DNA of 22,901 nt from Peptostreptococcaceae bacterium (GTDB lineage: Bacteria; Bacillota_A; Clostridia; Peptostreptococcales; Anaerovoracaceae): assembly GCA_016650135.1 (NCBI GenBank), contig JAENWH010000004.1, positions 1-22,901 of the forward strand, given 5' to 3'. Within the stretch, counting starts at the first letter, position 1; each line of letters opens with the position of its first letter. A model generated the notes under the pieces. It made no database searches and was not told the origin of the DNA. It saw only the letters and a program-made list of their open reading frames with translations. Both the position numbers and the translations under genes were made by a program. This document shows positions 14,167 to 22,272 of this stretch, one piece after another.

Positions 14167-15216
14167 ATGAAGATAATTACATGTGCAAGTTATTATGGAG
14201 GCGGATCAAGCGCACTCACAGATTTAGTAGCAGAGTATGATAATGTACAAGATTTGACTAACTATGAATTCCGATTTCTTCACGATATGGATGGTGTTTC
14301 TGATTTAGAGTTTCAATTGGTAGAGTGTCATAATCGGCATAATTCTGGACATGCTCTGAAACGTTTTGAGAGGCTCTCAAGATTCAATGCTGGTAGTTTT
14401 TTTAATTCACGCTATGAGCCTTTTTTTAATTACCAATATATGAGACTTACAGAAGAATATATAAGGAGCCTTACAGACTTTTTTTACAAGGGTTGGTGGT
14501 TCTATGACTTGTTTGATAAAGGTACTTTTTATTACTATTATAAGCAATTACAAAATCATATAATATGTAAACTTCCAGGGAAGCATAAAGGAATTATTCC
14601 GAATGAACTAATATATTGTTCGCATCCAAGCGAAGAAAATTTTTTAAAACATACACGTAATTATGTCAGTGAACTAATGCGTGCAGCTAATCCACAAAAT
14701 TTACCGTATCTTGAAATTGATCAGATTGTTCCTTCACAGAATATAAATCGCATATTGCGTTTCTTTGAAGATGATATTTATGTATTTATAGTAGACCGTG
14801 ATCCACGTGATATCTACATCCTTGCCAAGTTCTTAAAGCAATGGCCAATATGTCCCAGCAATAACGTGAATCAATTTTGCGACTGGTTTCTTTACACAAG
14901 GCAAAGTGGATTTCTGGAAATATATGATTCAGCAAAAGTTAAACGCCTCCGTTTTGAAGATTTAATCTATTGCTATGAGAAAACGGTCAAAGAAATTGAA
15001 GAAATGATAGGGCTTGACAGTAAAAATCATATGGCGCCATTCATGAAGCTGAATCCAATGCGTTCAGTAAATAACACACAGATTTGGAAAAAATATCACA
15101 TTGAAGAGGATATTTCCGTTATTGAGAAACGTCTTTCTGATTACCTATATCCATTTGATGAGGTAAAAGGATTACCAATTTTGGGAACACAAATAGACGA
15201 TAATAGGTCGTTCTGA
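14167..15216 (+). CDS. Sulfotransferase-like P-loop protein
   Basis: A 349-residue soluble protein. The N terminus reads MKIITCASYYGGGSSALTDL, a P-loop-like segment (GGGSS, residues 11-15) at the position of the 5'-phosphosulfate loop of PAPS-dependent sulfotransferases. Residues 207-215 read FIVDRDPRDIY (Asp210, Arg211, Asp212, Arg214), which matches the 3'-phosphate-binding strand 'v.ReP.D' of that fold. A C-terminal helix with VKRLRFEDLIYCYE resembles the 'rYEdL..d...l..' element. The middle part (EFRFLHDMDGVSDLEFQLVE) is shared, as I recall, by sulfotransferase-like proteins of bacterial capsule loci. A sulfated glycan is inferred, not shown. AGAGGTG (14152-14158) is the ribosome binding site. 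Confidence 0.65.
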   Translation: MKIITCASYYGGGSSALTDLVAEYDNVQDLTNYEFRFLHDMDGVSDLEFQLVECHNRHNSGHALKRFERLSRFNAGSFFNSRYEPFFNYQYMRLTEEYIRSLTDFFYKGWWFYDLFDKGTFYYYYKQLQNHIICKLPGKHKGIIPNELIYCSHPSEENFLKHTRNYVSELMRAANPQNLPYLEIDQIVPSQNINRILRFFEDDIYVFIVDRDPRDIYILAKFLKQWPICPSNNVNQFCDWFLYTRQSGFLEIYDSAKVKRLRFEDLIYCYEKTVKEIEEMIGLDSKNHMAPFMKLNPMRSVNNTQIWKKYHIEEDISVIEKRLSDYLYPFDEVKGLPILGTQIDDNRSF

Positions 15217-15244
15217 ATGGATATACGGTGGAGGGAAAAAAAGA

Positions 15245-16324
15245 ATGACTAAAATCTGTTTTCTGATCAATCATTTGGAAAATTCAAACGGTGTTACTAA
15301 GGCTGCAATTGATATTGTTAATATGCTCAGTGAAAGAGATGATGTTGAGGTTTGCCTCCGACCTCTATTTCGATTCGAGAGGGATATGGTTAACAAATTA
15401 TCACCTATAGTAAAACTAAAGCCATTTTTTGGGTTTTATTTTCGCGGTTTTGCTAGAATTGTTGATTTAATACCAGACAAAGTCCTCTATTCGCTTATAT
15501 TTAAGGACAGATATGATATTGAGATTGGATTCTGTTATTCTTTACCCACTAAAATTGTTGCATCTCGCAACAATCATGCTTCCCTGCATCTTGCATGGAT
15601 GCATTGTTATGATGAGGGACTGAAGTTAAAGAGCTATTATGAAAAATACGATAAGGTGATTTGTGTTTCAAAATGTAATGCAGAACGATTAGCGAAAGAT
15701 TTGAATAATTTGGTTCCTGTTGACTTTTGTTACAACCTTATTGATGACGAAAAAGTGCGTGATATGGGAAGCGAAGCAATAAATAAAGAGCGTGGAGAAG
15801 GCATCCTATTTGTTTCAGTTGGGCGGCATAGTCCCGAAAAAGGCTATTTGAGGCTTCTGGAATGCGTTGCACGATTGAAAAACGATGGATATGTTTTCAA
15901 TCTTTGGCTTATCGGTGATGGTCCACAACATGAAGAATTAGTAAAGAAAACAAAAGCAATAGATATTTGTAATATTGTTTATTTTGCCGGTGAGCAATCA
16001 AATCCACACAAATTTACTTCAAAAGCGGATGTTTTTGTATGCTCCTCATTTACCGAAGGGTATAGTACTGCTTGTACTGAAGCTGTCATGTTGGGGATTC
16101 CAGTTTTAACCACTAACGTAAGCGGAGGAAATGAAATAATACAGGATGCAGAAGCGGGGATGCTTGTTGGAATGGAAGATGAAGACTTGTATCAGGGGAT
16201 GAAAAGCATCTTAGAACATCCTGACAGGATTTATGGATGGGATGATAAATTAAAGAAAACAAAGTATATATTTTCTCTAGAAGCACGTAAAAAGAAATTA
16301 CTATCTATTTTGAAGATAATCTGA
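15245..16324 (+). CDS. Glycosyltransferase family 4
   Basis: GT-B enzyme of 359 residues. The N-terminal domain opens MTKICFLINHLENSNGVTKA (the Gly-rich acceptor loop of GT4) and contains HLAWMHCYDEG. The donor domain has FVSVGRHSPEKGYLRLLECV, LIGDGPQ and the EX7E pair Glu271 and Glu279 in FTEGYSTACTEAVMLGIP. The strong GGTGGAGGG (15228-15235) precedes the ATG. It lies 28 bases after the sulfotransferase-like gene, so the two are probably in one transcript. The sequence resembles capsule GT4 enzymes that add hexoses, but donor specificity cannot be assigned. Confidence 0.9.
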   Translation: MTKICFLINHLENSNGVTKAAIDIVNMLSERDDVEVCLRPLFRFERDMVNKLSPIVKLKPFFGFYFRGFARIVDLIPDKVLYSLIFKDRYDIEIGFCYSLPTKIVASRNNHASLHLAWMHCYDEGLKLKSYYEKYDKVICVSKCNAERLAKDLNNLVPVDFCYNLIDDEKVRDMGSEAINKERGEGILFVSVGRHSPEKGYLRLLECVARLKNDGYVFNLWLIGDGPQHEELVKKTKAIDICNIVYFAGEQSNPHKFTSKADVFVCSSFTEGYSTACTEAVMLGIPVLTTNVSGGNEIIQDAEAGMLVGMEDEDLYQGMKSILEHPDRIYGWDDKLKKTKYIFSLEARKKKLLSILKII

Positions 16325-16391
16325 TGTTGCAGATTCTTCAAAATGTAGAATCTTGTAGAGTTGATATTGTCTTTTAAAAGTGAGAAATGAA

Positions 16392-17474
16392 ATGAAAATT
16401 CTTTTTCTAGTAGATAGCTTAGATGCGGGAGGAGCGGGGAGGGTTGTTTCTCAATTAGCTAATCAAATGGCATTGAACGGATATCAAGTTTTTGTAGCAA
16501 CATTGTTCGAAAATCAGGTTTCTTATAAGATAGCCATAAATGTAGTGCATGTCCCTCTTGCAGCAGGTATGCTGACCGATAGCTATTTGAAGAGAGTCCA
16601 CAGAATAAGAGACGTAGCGAAAAAGAATCACATAGAAATTGTAATATCGTTATTAACTAATATAAATGTTTATGCTATTTTTGCAGGCTTCTTTTCTAGC
16701 TGGAAGACAATAATTAGTGAGAGAAATGATCCTAATCGTAATCCTAAGAGTAAACGGGTGAGGATTTTTCGTAATTTTTTTTATACATTTGCGGATGGAT
16801 TTGTTTTTCAAACGGAAGATGCAAAAGGTTATTTCTCCAAAGCGATACAACGTAGGGGGATTGTAATTTTTAATCCAATTTGTGATAGCTTTCCCCAACC
16901 TTTTGAGGGAACTAGAAGCAAACGTATTGTTTCGGTAGGTAGATTAGTACCCCAAAAAAATTTTCCGATGGCCATTGAGGCTTTTGCGCAGATAGCAGAA
17001 AAATATTCTGATTACATTTATGAAATTTTTGGCGAGGGAAAAGAGCAAGCCAATCTCAAGCAGTTGATTTGCGATAAAAAATTGGAATCTCGTGTGTTCT
17101 TGAGAGGTCAGAGATTAAATGTATTTGATGAAATTATTGATGCGACTTTGTTTGTTATGTCATCAGATTACGAGGGTATGTCGAATGCCCTTATAGAAGC
17201 ATTAGCTTTAGGGCTACCCACTATATCAACGGATCACCCTATCGGTGGAGCAAAAATGTTAATAGAGGACAGTGTGAATGGTATTCTGATACCAGTTGGT
17301 GACAGTAAAGCATTAGCTAGTAAAATGGACCTTCTTATTGGAGATAAAAAGAAAGCTTATGAGCTTGGCAAACAGACTCAAAGTATCCGTAAAATGCTTT
17401 CGATTGAGCATATCGCTGATGAATGGCTAAATTACATTAGAACCCATATTCCTCACCCTTTAGGACCAAAGTGA
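16392..17474 (+). CDS. Glycosyltransferase family 4 (galactosyl/N-acetylgalactosaminyl type)
   Basis: GT-B enzyme of 360 residues. I prefer ATG 16392 over an in-frame GTG at 16380, because the protein then begins MKILFLVDSLDAGGAGRVVS, the standard GT4 start. Donor-domain motifs are VSVGRLVPQKNFPMAIEAFA, FGEGKEQ and DYEGMSNALIEALALGLP with Glu261 and Glu269. The Asp/Gly-rich N terminus and ISERNDPNR segment resemble enzymes acting on GalNAc- or Gal-containing repeat units (PglH/PglJ-like). That assignment is only a suggestion. It is the last gene of block C. A 3' IS66 remnant begins about 220 bases later. Confidence 0.88.
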   Translation: MKILFLVDSLDAGGAGRVVSQLANQMALNGYQVFVATLFENQVSYKIAINVVHVPLAAGMLTDSYLKRVHRIRDVAKKNHIEIVISLLTNINVYAIFAGFFSSWKTIISERNDPNRNPKSKRVRIFRNFFYTFADGFVFQTEDAKGYFSKAIQRRGIVIFNPICDSFPQPFEGTRSKRIVSVGRLVPQKNFPMAIEAFAQIAEKYSDYIYEIFGEGKEQANLKQLICDKKLESRVFLRGQRLNVFDEIIDATLFVMSSDYEGMSNALIEALALGLPTISTDHPIGGAKMLIEDSVNGILIPVGDSKALASKMDLLIGDKKKAYELGKQTQSIRKMLSIEHIADEWLNYIRTHIPHPLGPK

Positions 17475-17691
17475 CATTGAGGCCATTACTGATAGAGAAA
17501 TTATCGATTATTGGTAAAATCTGCACCAACAACATGTCATGTAAAGAAAGTGCTGTATATTCCATGTTTGTTCTTGATCGAATTTGTGTTTGACTTGTCA
17601 TTAACACTATTAGTTAATTAATCAACTCTAGAATATTTCCTTATCAAGACACTCTGGATTATTTGTGCTTCCTTACTCCGAAATAACTATG
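17475..17691. other. Spacer after block C
   Basis: AT-rich with no gene-like frame. I see no stem followed by a T-run that would end transcription of block C. Confidence 0.3.
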
Positions 17692-17796
17692 AGATCGATA
17701 CCTGTCCCTGGTACCGAGGAATACAGGTTCATTGCCAACAACATGATCCCCATTGAAGAATATGAGGCTAAGATGGCTGGAATGCAGTCCATATAG
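17692..17796 (+). pseudogene. IS66 transposase 3' stub (copy 3)
   Basis: About 100 bases matching the last codons of copies 1 and 2 (TEEYRFIANNMIPIEEYEAK on the repaired frame) to the shared stop at 17794-17796. One T is missing in the CTGGT-ACC segment relative to copy 2, which breaks the frame. Only the extreme 3' end of the gene remains. Confidence 0.82.
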
Positions 17797-17914
17797 GGTT
17801 GCACTGGATTCAATATGAGTTGGATTTCTCAATGATAGCCTCCTGGTCCTCCATGGATGCTATCGTATCTTACCCTCGTTTATAGTATCAGTGCGTAGTT
17901 CTACGGACTGACAC
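17797..17914 (+). mobile_element. IS66 right end (copy 3) with conserved hairpin
   Basis: Same tail as copies 1 and 2, ending CTACGGACTGACAC at 17914. The hairpin is GATAGCCTCC (17833-17842) against GGATGCTATC (17855-17864), with one mismatch. After 17914 the sequence is unrelated to that after the other two copies, which fixes the element end. Confidence 0.78.
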
Positions 17915-18194
17915 CTTCCAGACTCCGGTAAGTCCAGAATAACATTGAACCTTCCAGGGTGAAAGGATTGGTAGCTACCAACCCTTACGGGAACATCATA
18001 ATTTACAGGACTACGGTAGGGAGTGACTGGATAGATGGGTGTCCCGCTTCAGCGGAACATTGTTCCCTTAATCGCAAACTCGTATCACATTAAGAACGCA
18101 GAATGTACTGAAATAGGTTTCATGATGCAAGTGCGAAGTTTGAGTTATAATTTATATGCAGAATTCAGATAACTTATGTAGGTGAGGGCTAAAC
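17915..18194. other. Unidentified spacer and leader of the TupA-like gene
   Basis: The first 180 bases have GC-richer, element-like composition but no family I can name in any frame. The last 90 bases are AT-rich and lead into the TupA-like gene. A good -10 hexamer (TATAAT at 18146-18151) is present without a clear -35. GGTGAG (18181-18186) is the ribosome binding site. Confidence 0.35.
18146..18151 (+). promoter_or_regulatory. Possible -10 box of block D
   Basis: TATAAT in an AT-rich stretch 44 bases before the start codon. The sequence 16-18 bases upstream does not resemble TTGACA, so a promoter here is only a suggestion. Block D would need one, because the upstream side is element debris. 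Confidence 0.3.
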
Positions 18195-19100
18195 ATGCTA
18201 AAGCGATTTTTTCAAAAAGTAATTATATCGTTGGCTTATAGAAAAAAAATGGATTTTCTGCCTAACAAACAGTATCTGCATTTAGTATTTTGGGCTACTC
18301 TGGGAAAGAAACTTAATTTAAAAAACCCCAAGACGTTTAATGAGAAAATCCAGTGGTTAAAATTATATGATCATGACCCAAGATATACAATGATGGCAGA
18401 TAAGTATTTGGTGAAGCAGTATGTAGCAAGTAAAATAGGAAAGCAGTATGTGATTCCTTCTTTTGGTGTATGGGATTCTGCAAATGAAATTGATTTTGAT
18501 TTGTTACCGGAACAATTTGTTTTAAAGTGCAATCATAATTCAGGAAAGGGAATGTTTATATGTAGAGATAAGAGTTTAATTAATAGAGAAAGAATTATCA
18601 GTGATTTAAATGAAGGATTAAAACAGAATTATTTCCTTCAAGGTCGTGAGTGGTGTTATAAGAATATACCAAGAAAAATAATCGCAGAAGAATACTTAAA
18701 TAACACTGAAACAGACAATGCTGAACTCTGGGATTACAAAGTAATGTGTTTTAATGGTAAAGTTTTATGCTCATTTGTTTGTACTGACAGAATGAATGGT
18801 AATGGACTAAAAGTAACCTTTTTTGATAATGAATGGAATGTTTTGCCTTTCGAAAGACATTATCCAAAAAGCCGAAAAACTATCCTCAAACCTAATAATT
18901 TTGAAAAAATGAAATTGCTTGCGGAAAAACTAGCCAACGATATTCCTTTTGTTAGAGTTGATTTCTATGAGATCAATGGGCATATTTATTTTGGAGAGAT
19001 GACCTTTTATCCGGGAAATGGCATGGAGGAGTTTTCTCCCGAATCCGCTGATTATGAAATTGGAAGTTGGCTTATTATCCCAGGAAAGAAAAAATTATAA
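18195..19100 (+). CDS. TupA-like ATP-grasp protein
   Basis: A 301-residue protein of the TupA-like ATP-grasp family, named after the teichuronopeptide biosynthesis protein of alkaliphilic Bacillus. The N-terminal signature is NPKTFNEKIQWLKLYDHDPR, then DKYLVKQYVASKIG. The ATP-grasp core follows: FVLKCNHNSGKGMFIC with the nucleotide-binding Lys, EEYLNN, WDYKVMCFNGKV, and PFVRVDFYEINGHIYFGEMTF with the metal-binding acidic residues. Members are thought to activate a carboxylate and add amino acids to a uronic-acid or glycan chain. It has a good ribosome binding site and is complete. The stump of a second copy lies 130 bases downstream, followed directly by a DUF362 gene. Confidence 0.88.
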   Translation: MLKRFFQKVIISLAYRKKMDFLPNKQYLHLVFWATLGKKLNLKNPKTFNEKIQWLKLYDHDPRYTMMADKYLVKQYVASKIGKQYVIPSFGVWDSANEIDFDLLPEQFVLKCNHNSGKGMFICRDKSLINRERIISDLNEGLKQNYFLQGREWCYKNIPRKIIAEEYLNNTETDNAELWDYKVMCFNGKVLCSFVCTDRMNGNGLKVTFFDNEWNVLPFERHYPKSRKTILKPNNFEKMKLLAEKLANDIPFVRVDFYEINGHIYFGEMTFYPGNGMEEFSPESADYEIGSWLIIPGKKKL

Positions 19101-19235
19101 AGCTAGGAATTGAATTATAAAAAATAATTAGCACAACAATAATAGCCAACTTAAAGGATAAGTGGTGGACAGTAAGATGAAATATCCGCCGAAAAGAGGA
19201 AAAGAAAACAAAGCCCCATGGACCTCGGTTACTAT

Positions 19236-19400
19236 CTATAAAATTGTGCAGATTTTAGGTTATATGAGATTAACGATAAACCATTTTTTGGAGAACTGAC
19301 TTTCTATCATGGTTCTGGATTCGAAAAATTCATACCTGAAACGTGGGGGCTGATTCTTGGAAGTCAGATGCGAATACCGGTTGCGAGGAATAATAAATGA
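19236..19400 (+). pseudogene. C-terminal stump of a second TupA-like gene
   Basis: The frame to the TGA at 19398-19400 reads LYEINDKPFFGELTFYHGSG, then FEKFIPETWGLILGSQMRIP. This aligns with YEINGHIYFGEMTFYPGNGM of the intact TupA-like protein and with its following C-terminal segment. The upstream 80 percent of the gene is missing. Between 19101 and 19235 I see only a chimeric open frame (MKYPPKRGKENKAPW...) without known similarity. Its stop overlaps the DUF362 start by ATGA, so the original TupA-like gene was probably translationally coupled to the DUF362 gene. Confidence 0.8.
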
Positions 19401-20860
19401 ACGATTCAATTGTAAGTGTAGTGAAAGTAGATTACTACAGATATCCCGACAGCAGTGAAGCATTTAGACCTAGTATTAAATATCCTGAGTATTTATTTGA
19501 AGAAGTGGCAAAAAATGAAAATGTGGTATACAATTCTGTCCGTGAGGCATTACATCTGCTTAAAATGGACGAGGAAAATTATGGGGCAGTGAACTGGAAT
19601 CCTCTTAAAAATGTGGTGAAGCCAAATGATTATGTTTTGTTAAAACCCAACCTGGTTATGGATTATAACCATAATAAAAATGGGGGTGTAGAGTGTCTTT
19701 TTACCCAACCCTCAGTTGTTGCATCCGTTATAGACTATGTGCTTATTGCCTTAAAGGAAACTGGGAAAATTGTCATCGGTGATGCACCGATGCAGGAATG
19801 TAAATTTCAAAAGTTAGTTGCTGATTGTGGTTATGACAAGCTTATTGAATATTATAGAAATAAAGGTATTGATATAGAACTCGTTGATTTACGTGAGTTG
19901 AAATCTGTAGTTAAGAAGGGTATCTACTATTCTGAAATTAATGATAAAGCAATTGGAATAATAGTTAATCTTGATGAGAATAGTGAATTTTATTCTGAGG
20001 AGGAAAAGACTCTCTTAAAAATGAGAGTGACAAATTATGATCCTCGCTTGATGAATCTGCATCATAATAAGAATAAACACGAATATAATATATCAAATTA
20101 TGTCTTGAATTCAAATGTAATAATTAATATACCCAAACCGAAAACCCATAGAAAAGCTGGAGTAACAATAGCTTTGAAAAATTTTGTTGGAATTAATGTT
20201 CGTAAAGAGTTTCTCCCTCATCATACAAAGGGTGGAAAAAATAACGGTGGTGATGAATATCATAATGAGAATCCGATACATTCAGCAAGAAGTTATTTGA
20301 ATGATAAAAAAAATATTTGTGAAGCAAATTATTCATACAAAAAGGCTAAGGTATATAAATACGGTATTCGTATTTGCTCAATTCTTCTTGAATTGATGAA
20401 AAACAAGTACTCAGAGGGTAGTTGGTATGGTAATGATACCATAAGTAGGACGATTACCGATTTAAATAAAATAGTGCTTTACGCAGATAAAAATGGCGTG
20501 CTACACGATTCGCCCGTACGAAAAATATTTATACTTGCTGATATGATTATTTCTGGCGAACGGGAAGGACCTGTTGCACCATCACCCAAAAATGTTGGTA
20601 TTATTGCTGCGGGCACTAATCCAGTTTGCTTTGATGAAGCTATTTGCACGATTATGGGATTTGATATTTTAAAAATACCAACCCTTAAGAGAGTTCGTGG
20701 CGTTCAGAATGCTTATCAAATTGTTGATGATATGATGACTCCACTGTTAGTTTCTAATGACATACGATATGATAAAAAACATATTAGTGAATTAACTCGT
20801 AACAATTTATTGAATTACATACCTTCAACAGGGTGGGATGGCCATATTGAATTATCGTAA
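19397..20860 (+). CDS. DUF362 domain protein
   Basis: A 487-residue soluble protein of the DUF362 family. Visible family blocks are DYVLLKPNLVMDYN, the region GKIVIGDAPMQ, NIPKPKTHRKAGVTIALKNF with the following VGI, and the C-terminal ADMIISGEREGPVAPSPKNV and AGTNPVCFDEAICTIMGFD. No [4Fe-4S] ferredoxin domain is fused at the end, unlike many family members. The molecular function is unknown. DUF362 proteins occur in capsule and exopolysaccharide clusters of several phyla. The four-base overlap with the truncated TupA-like gene suggests that the two once acted together. GAGGAA about eight bases before the ATG supports the start. It closes block D, and no gene follows on this strand before the element debris. 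Confidence 0.85.
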   Translation: MNDSIVSVVKVDYYRYPDSSEAFRPSIKYPEYLFEEVAKNENVVYNSVREALHLLKMDEENYGAVNWNPLKNVVKPNDYVLLKPNLVMDYNHNKNGGVECLFTQPSVVASVIDYVLIALKETGKIVIGDAPMQECKFQKLVADCGYDKLIEYYRNKGIDIELVDLRELKSVVKKGIYYSEINDKAIGIIVNLDENSEFYSEEEKTLLKMRVTNYDPRLMNLHHNKNKHEYNISNYVLNSNVIINIPKPKTHRKAGVTIALKNFVGINVRKEFLPHHTKGGKNNGGDEYHNENPIHSARSYLNDKKNICEANYSYKKAKVYKYGIRICSILLELMKNKYSEGSWYGNDTISRTITDLNKIVLYADKNGVLHDSPVRKIFILADMIISGEREGPVAPSPKNVGIIAAGTNPVCFDEAICTIMGFDILKIPTLKRVRGVQNAYQIVDDMMTPLLVSNDIRYDKKHISELTRNNLLNYIPSTGWDGHIELS

Positions 20861-20966
20861 CTTGTACTATAGAGTCAGAATAAACGTCTATTGACTTTAG
20901 TCCGATTCCAGGTATGTATGATGGGCCCTGAAATCAATACCAAAAGACAAAAACTTTAAGGTGGAC

Positions 20967-21191
20967 TCAGGACGCTGCGGCATAGGTCCTCTTAAATGAT
21001 TCATACCACATGTTCGGTGTTTCATATTCGAGTGACTGGTGGAACCTGTCCTGATTATAAAACCTGAAATACTGTATTACTCCCTTCTTCAATGAGCGGA
21101 GATCCTCATACCCCTGTAGAAAGATATCCTCGTACTTGACCGTTCTCCAAAGTCGTTCGATGTGGAGGTTGTCCTTCCATCTTCCCTGACC
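20967..21191 (-). pseudogene. IS3-family transposase (OrfB) C-terminal fragment
   Basis: Minus-strand frame reading GRWKDNLHIERLWRTVKYED, then IFLQGYEDLRSLKKGVIQYF and FYNQDRFHQSLEYETPNMWY, with the stop at 20967-20969. These are the last catalytic Glu block (ERLWRTVKYE) and the 'fYN..R.HqSL.y.TP' tail of IS3/IS150-type OrfB. The frame meets a TGA just upstream of GRW, so the first three quarters, including both Asp residues, are missing. Confidence 0.88.
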
Positions 21192-21443
21192 TCACTTTCG
21201 GCAGTAAAAATTTCCTAGAATCCTGAATAACGAAAATTCATTCCTAGAAGTCCTTTTCAAATTGACATTTTACCTCTGCATCCTGTGCTTTTCACTTTTT
21301 TAGAGAGTGTATGGACAGGTTTTGCTTGCCAGCCAAGCGTTTTCACTATCTTGTCCTGCCTTTGGGCATGTATGATGGCCACTGCTGCACGGGTGGCTTT
21401 CTCGGGATGCTTGGAATGGGAGTCAGTTGTTTCTGCTACCTGC
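21192..21443. other. Spacer between IS3 and IS1634-like fragments
   Basis: No supported gene. The first 60 bases hold an imperfect direct repeat on the minus strand (TTCTAGGAA followed by AT-rich bases, twice). The remainder is GC-richer and probably the downstream non-coding end of the IS1634-like element. Confidence 0.35.
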
Positions 21444-21833
21444 TCATAACCTCCGGTCAAAGGCTTTCAGGTAATTGGGTCCGAGGAAAGTCAGGACCTT
21501 ACTCACCTCAGGGGGAAGGGAAGATCGTATCAGCAGCTCCTCACCCCCAGACATGGTGACCGAGGTGGTGCCCAGGTGCTCAAACAGCACAAAGACTTTC
21601 TTCAGCGTTGGCTTGGCATTGTCCTTGTATTCGGCAGGGCCTGCGTCCTGGATATGGATTGTCTCGTTCTTCTCTGCAAGGGGCTCCCTCAGCTGATTCT
21701 CCAATATAGCATAGACCATAAGTGTGAAACACATGACGAAGCTTAAGGCCTCTATGCGGCCGGGGATCTTGAGAAAGACGGGGGTGAGTTGGAGATCTCC
21801 GTCCTTGAGAAAGCGAAACCCCCTTTCGACATT
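21444..21833 (-). pseudogene. IS1634-like transposase C-terminal fragment
   Basis: Minus-strand frame starting in the palindrome at VERGFRFLKDGDLQLTPVFL, then KIPGRIEALSFVMCFTLMVY and AILENQLREPLAEKNETI, ending LGPNYLKAFDRRL and stop at 21444. 'VErGFRFLKDp.f..s.vFLk.PeRiEaL..vm.l.LlvY' is typical of IS1634-family DDE transposases. Glu and the Lys seven residues on fit the YREK motif. The C terminus is complete, but all upstream parts, including both Asp residues, are absent. The break lies within the 40-bp palindrome. Confidence 0.85.
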
Positions 21834-21863
21834 TTATTCCGTTAACGGAATAAAATGTCGAAA
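21824..21863. repeat. Perfect 40-bp palindrome
   Basis: Bases 21824-21843 are exactly complementary to 21844-21863, centred on GTT/AAC with no spacer. Both arms encode NVE outward: into VERGFRFLKD on the minus strand and VEKVFNNAKND on the plus strand. The flanking sequences beyond the arms differ. Confidence 0.97.
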
Positions 21864-22216
21864 AAGTATTCAACAATGCCAAGAACGACATAGGCTTCGA
21901 CCGCCCTGCGGTGAAGACCGACGCCACCCTGCAAGGGAAGGTGTTCATCATCATGCTGGCGGGTATGATCTCCACTGTCATCCGCAATAAGATGCGCGCC
22001 CACAGGAAGGAACTCACCAGGAAGACGACATACAATAAGGTGCTCAAGGAATTGGATTGCATGTACACCTTCGATATAAAAGGAAAGACCACGTGGTGTG
22101 AAGTCTCTACAAGGCAGGCTATGATCCTAGAATGCTTGGATATCCCCCTGCCAGTGGAACCCAAGAAAGTGACAGCAAAACTCAAGAAGAAGAGAGGTCC
22201 CAAGCCAAAAGCCTAG
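21857..22216 (+). pseudogene. IS4-superfamily transposase C-terminal fragment
   Basis: The plus-strand frame begins in the palindrome at VEKVFNNAKNDIGFDRPAVK, then TDATLQGKVFIIMLAGMIST and a Lys-rich tail KKKRGPKPKA. This matches the end of IS1634/IS4-type transposases ('VEk.Fd.lKnd...Rp.V.....l.G..Fi.f.a.i'), again with the YREK Glu and Lys. A stop lies two codons upstream of the Val. It is a different subfamily from the minus-strand fragment opposite it. The C terminus appears complete. Confidence 0.8.
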
Positions 22217-22272
22217 GAGTGGCTACTAACTACATTTACGAACATGGGCAATAATTCCTTTCCATGTATAGG

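Noticed and set aside
19177..19299. 40-codon frame starting MKYPPKRGKENK
   Set aside because: It runs out of frame into the TupA-like stump and has no homology that I recognise. It is a chimeric open frame.
21580..22203. 207-codon minus-strand frame spanning the 40-bp palindrome
   Set aside because: It runs antisense to the plus-strand transposase fragment and out of frame with the IS1634-like one. It is open by chance because of the palindrome.
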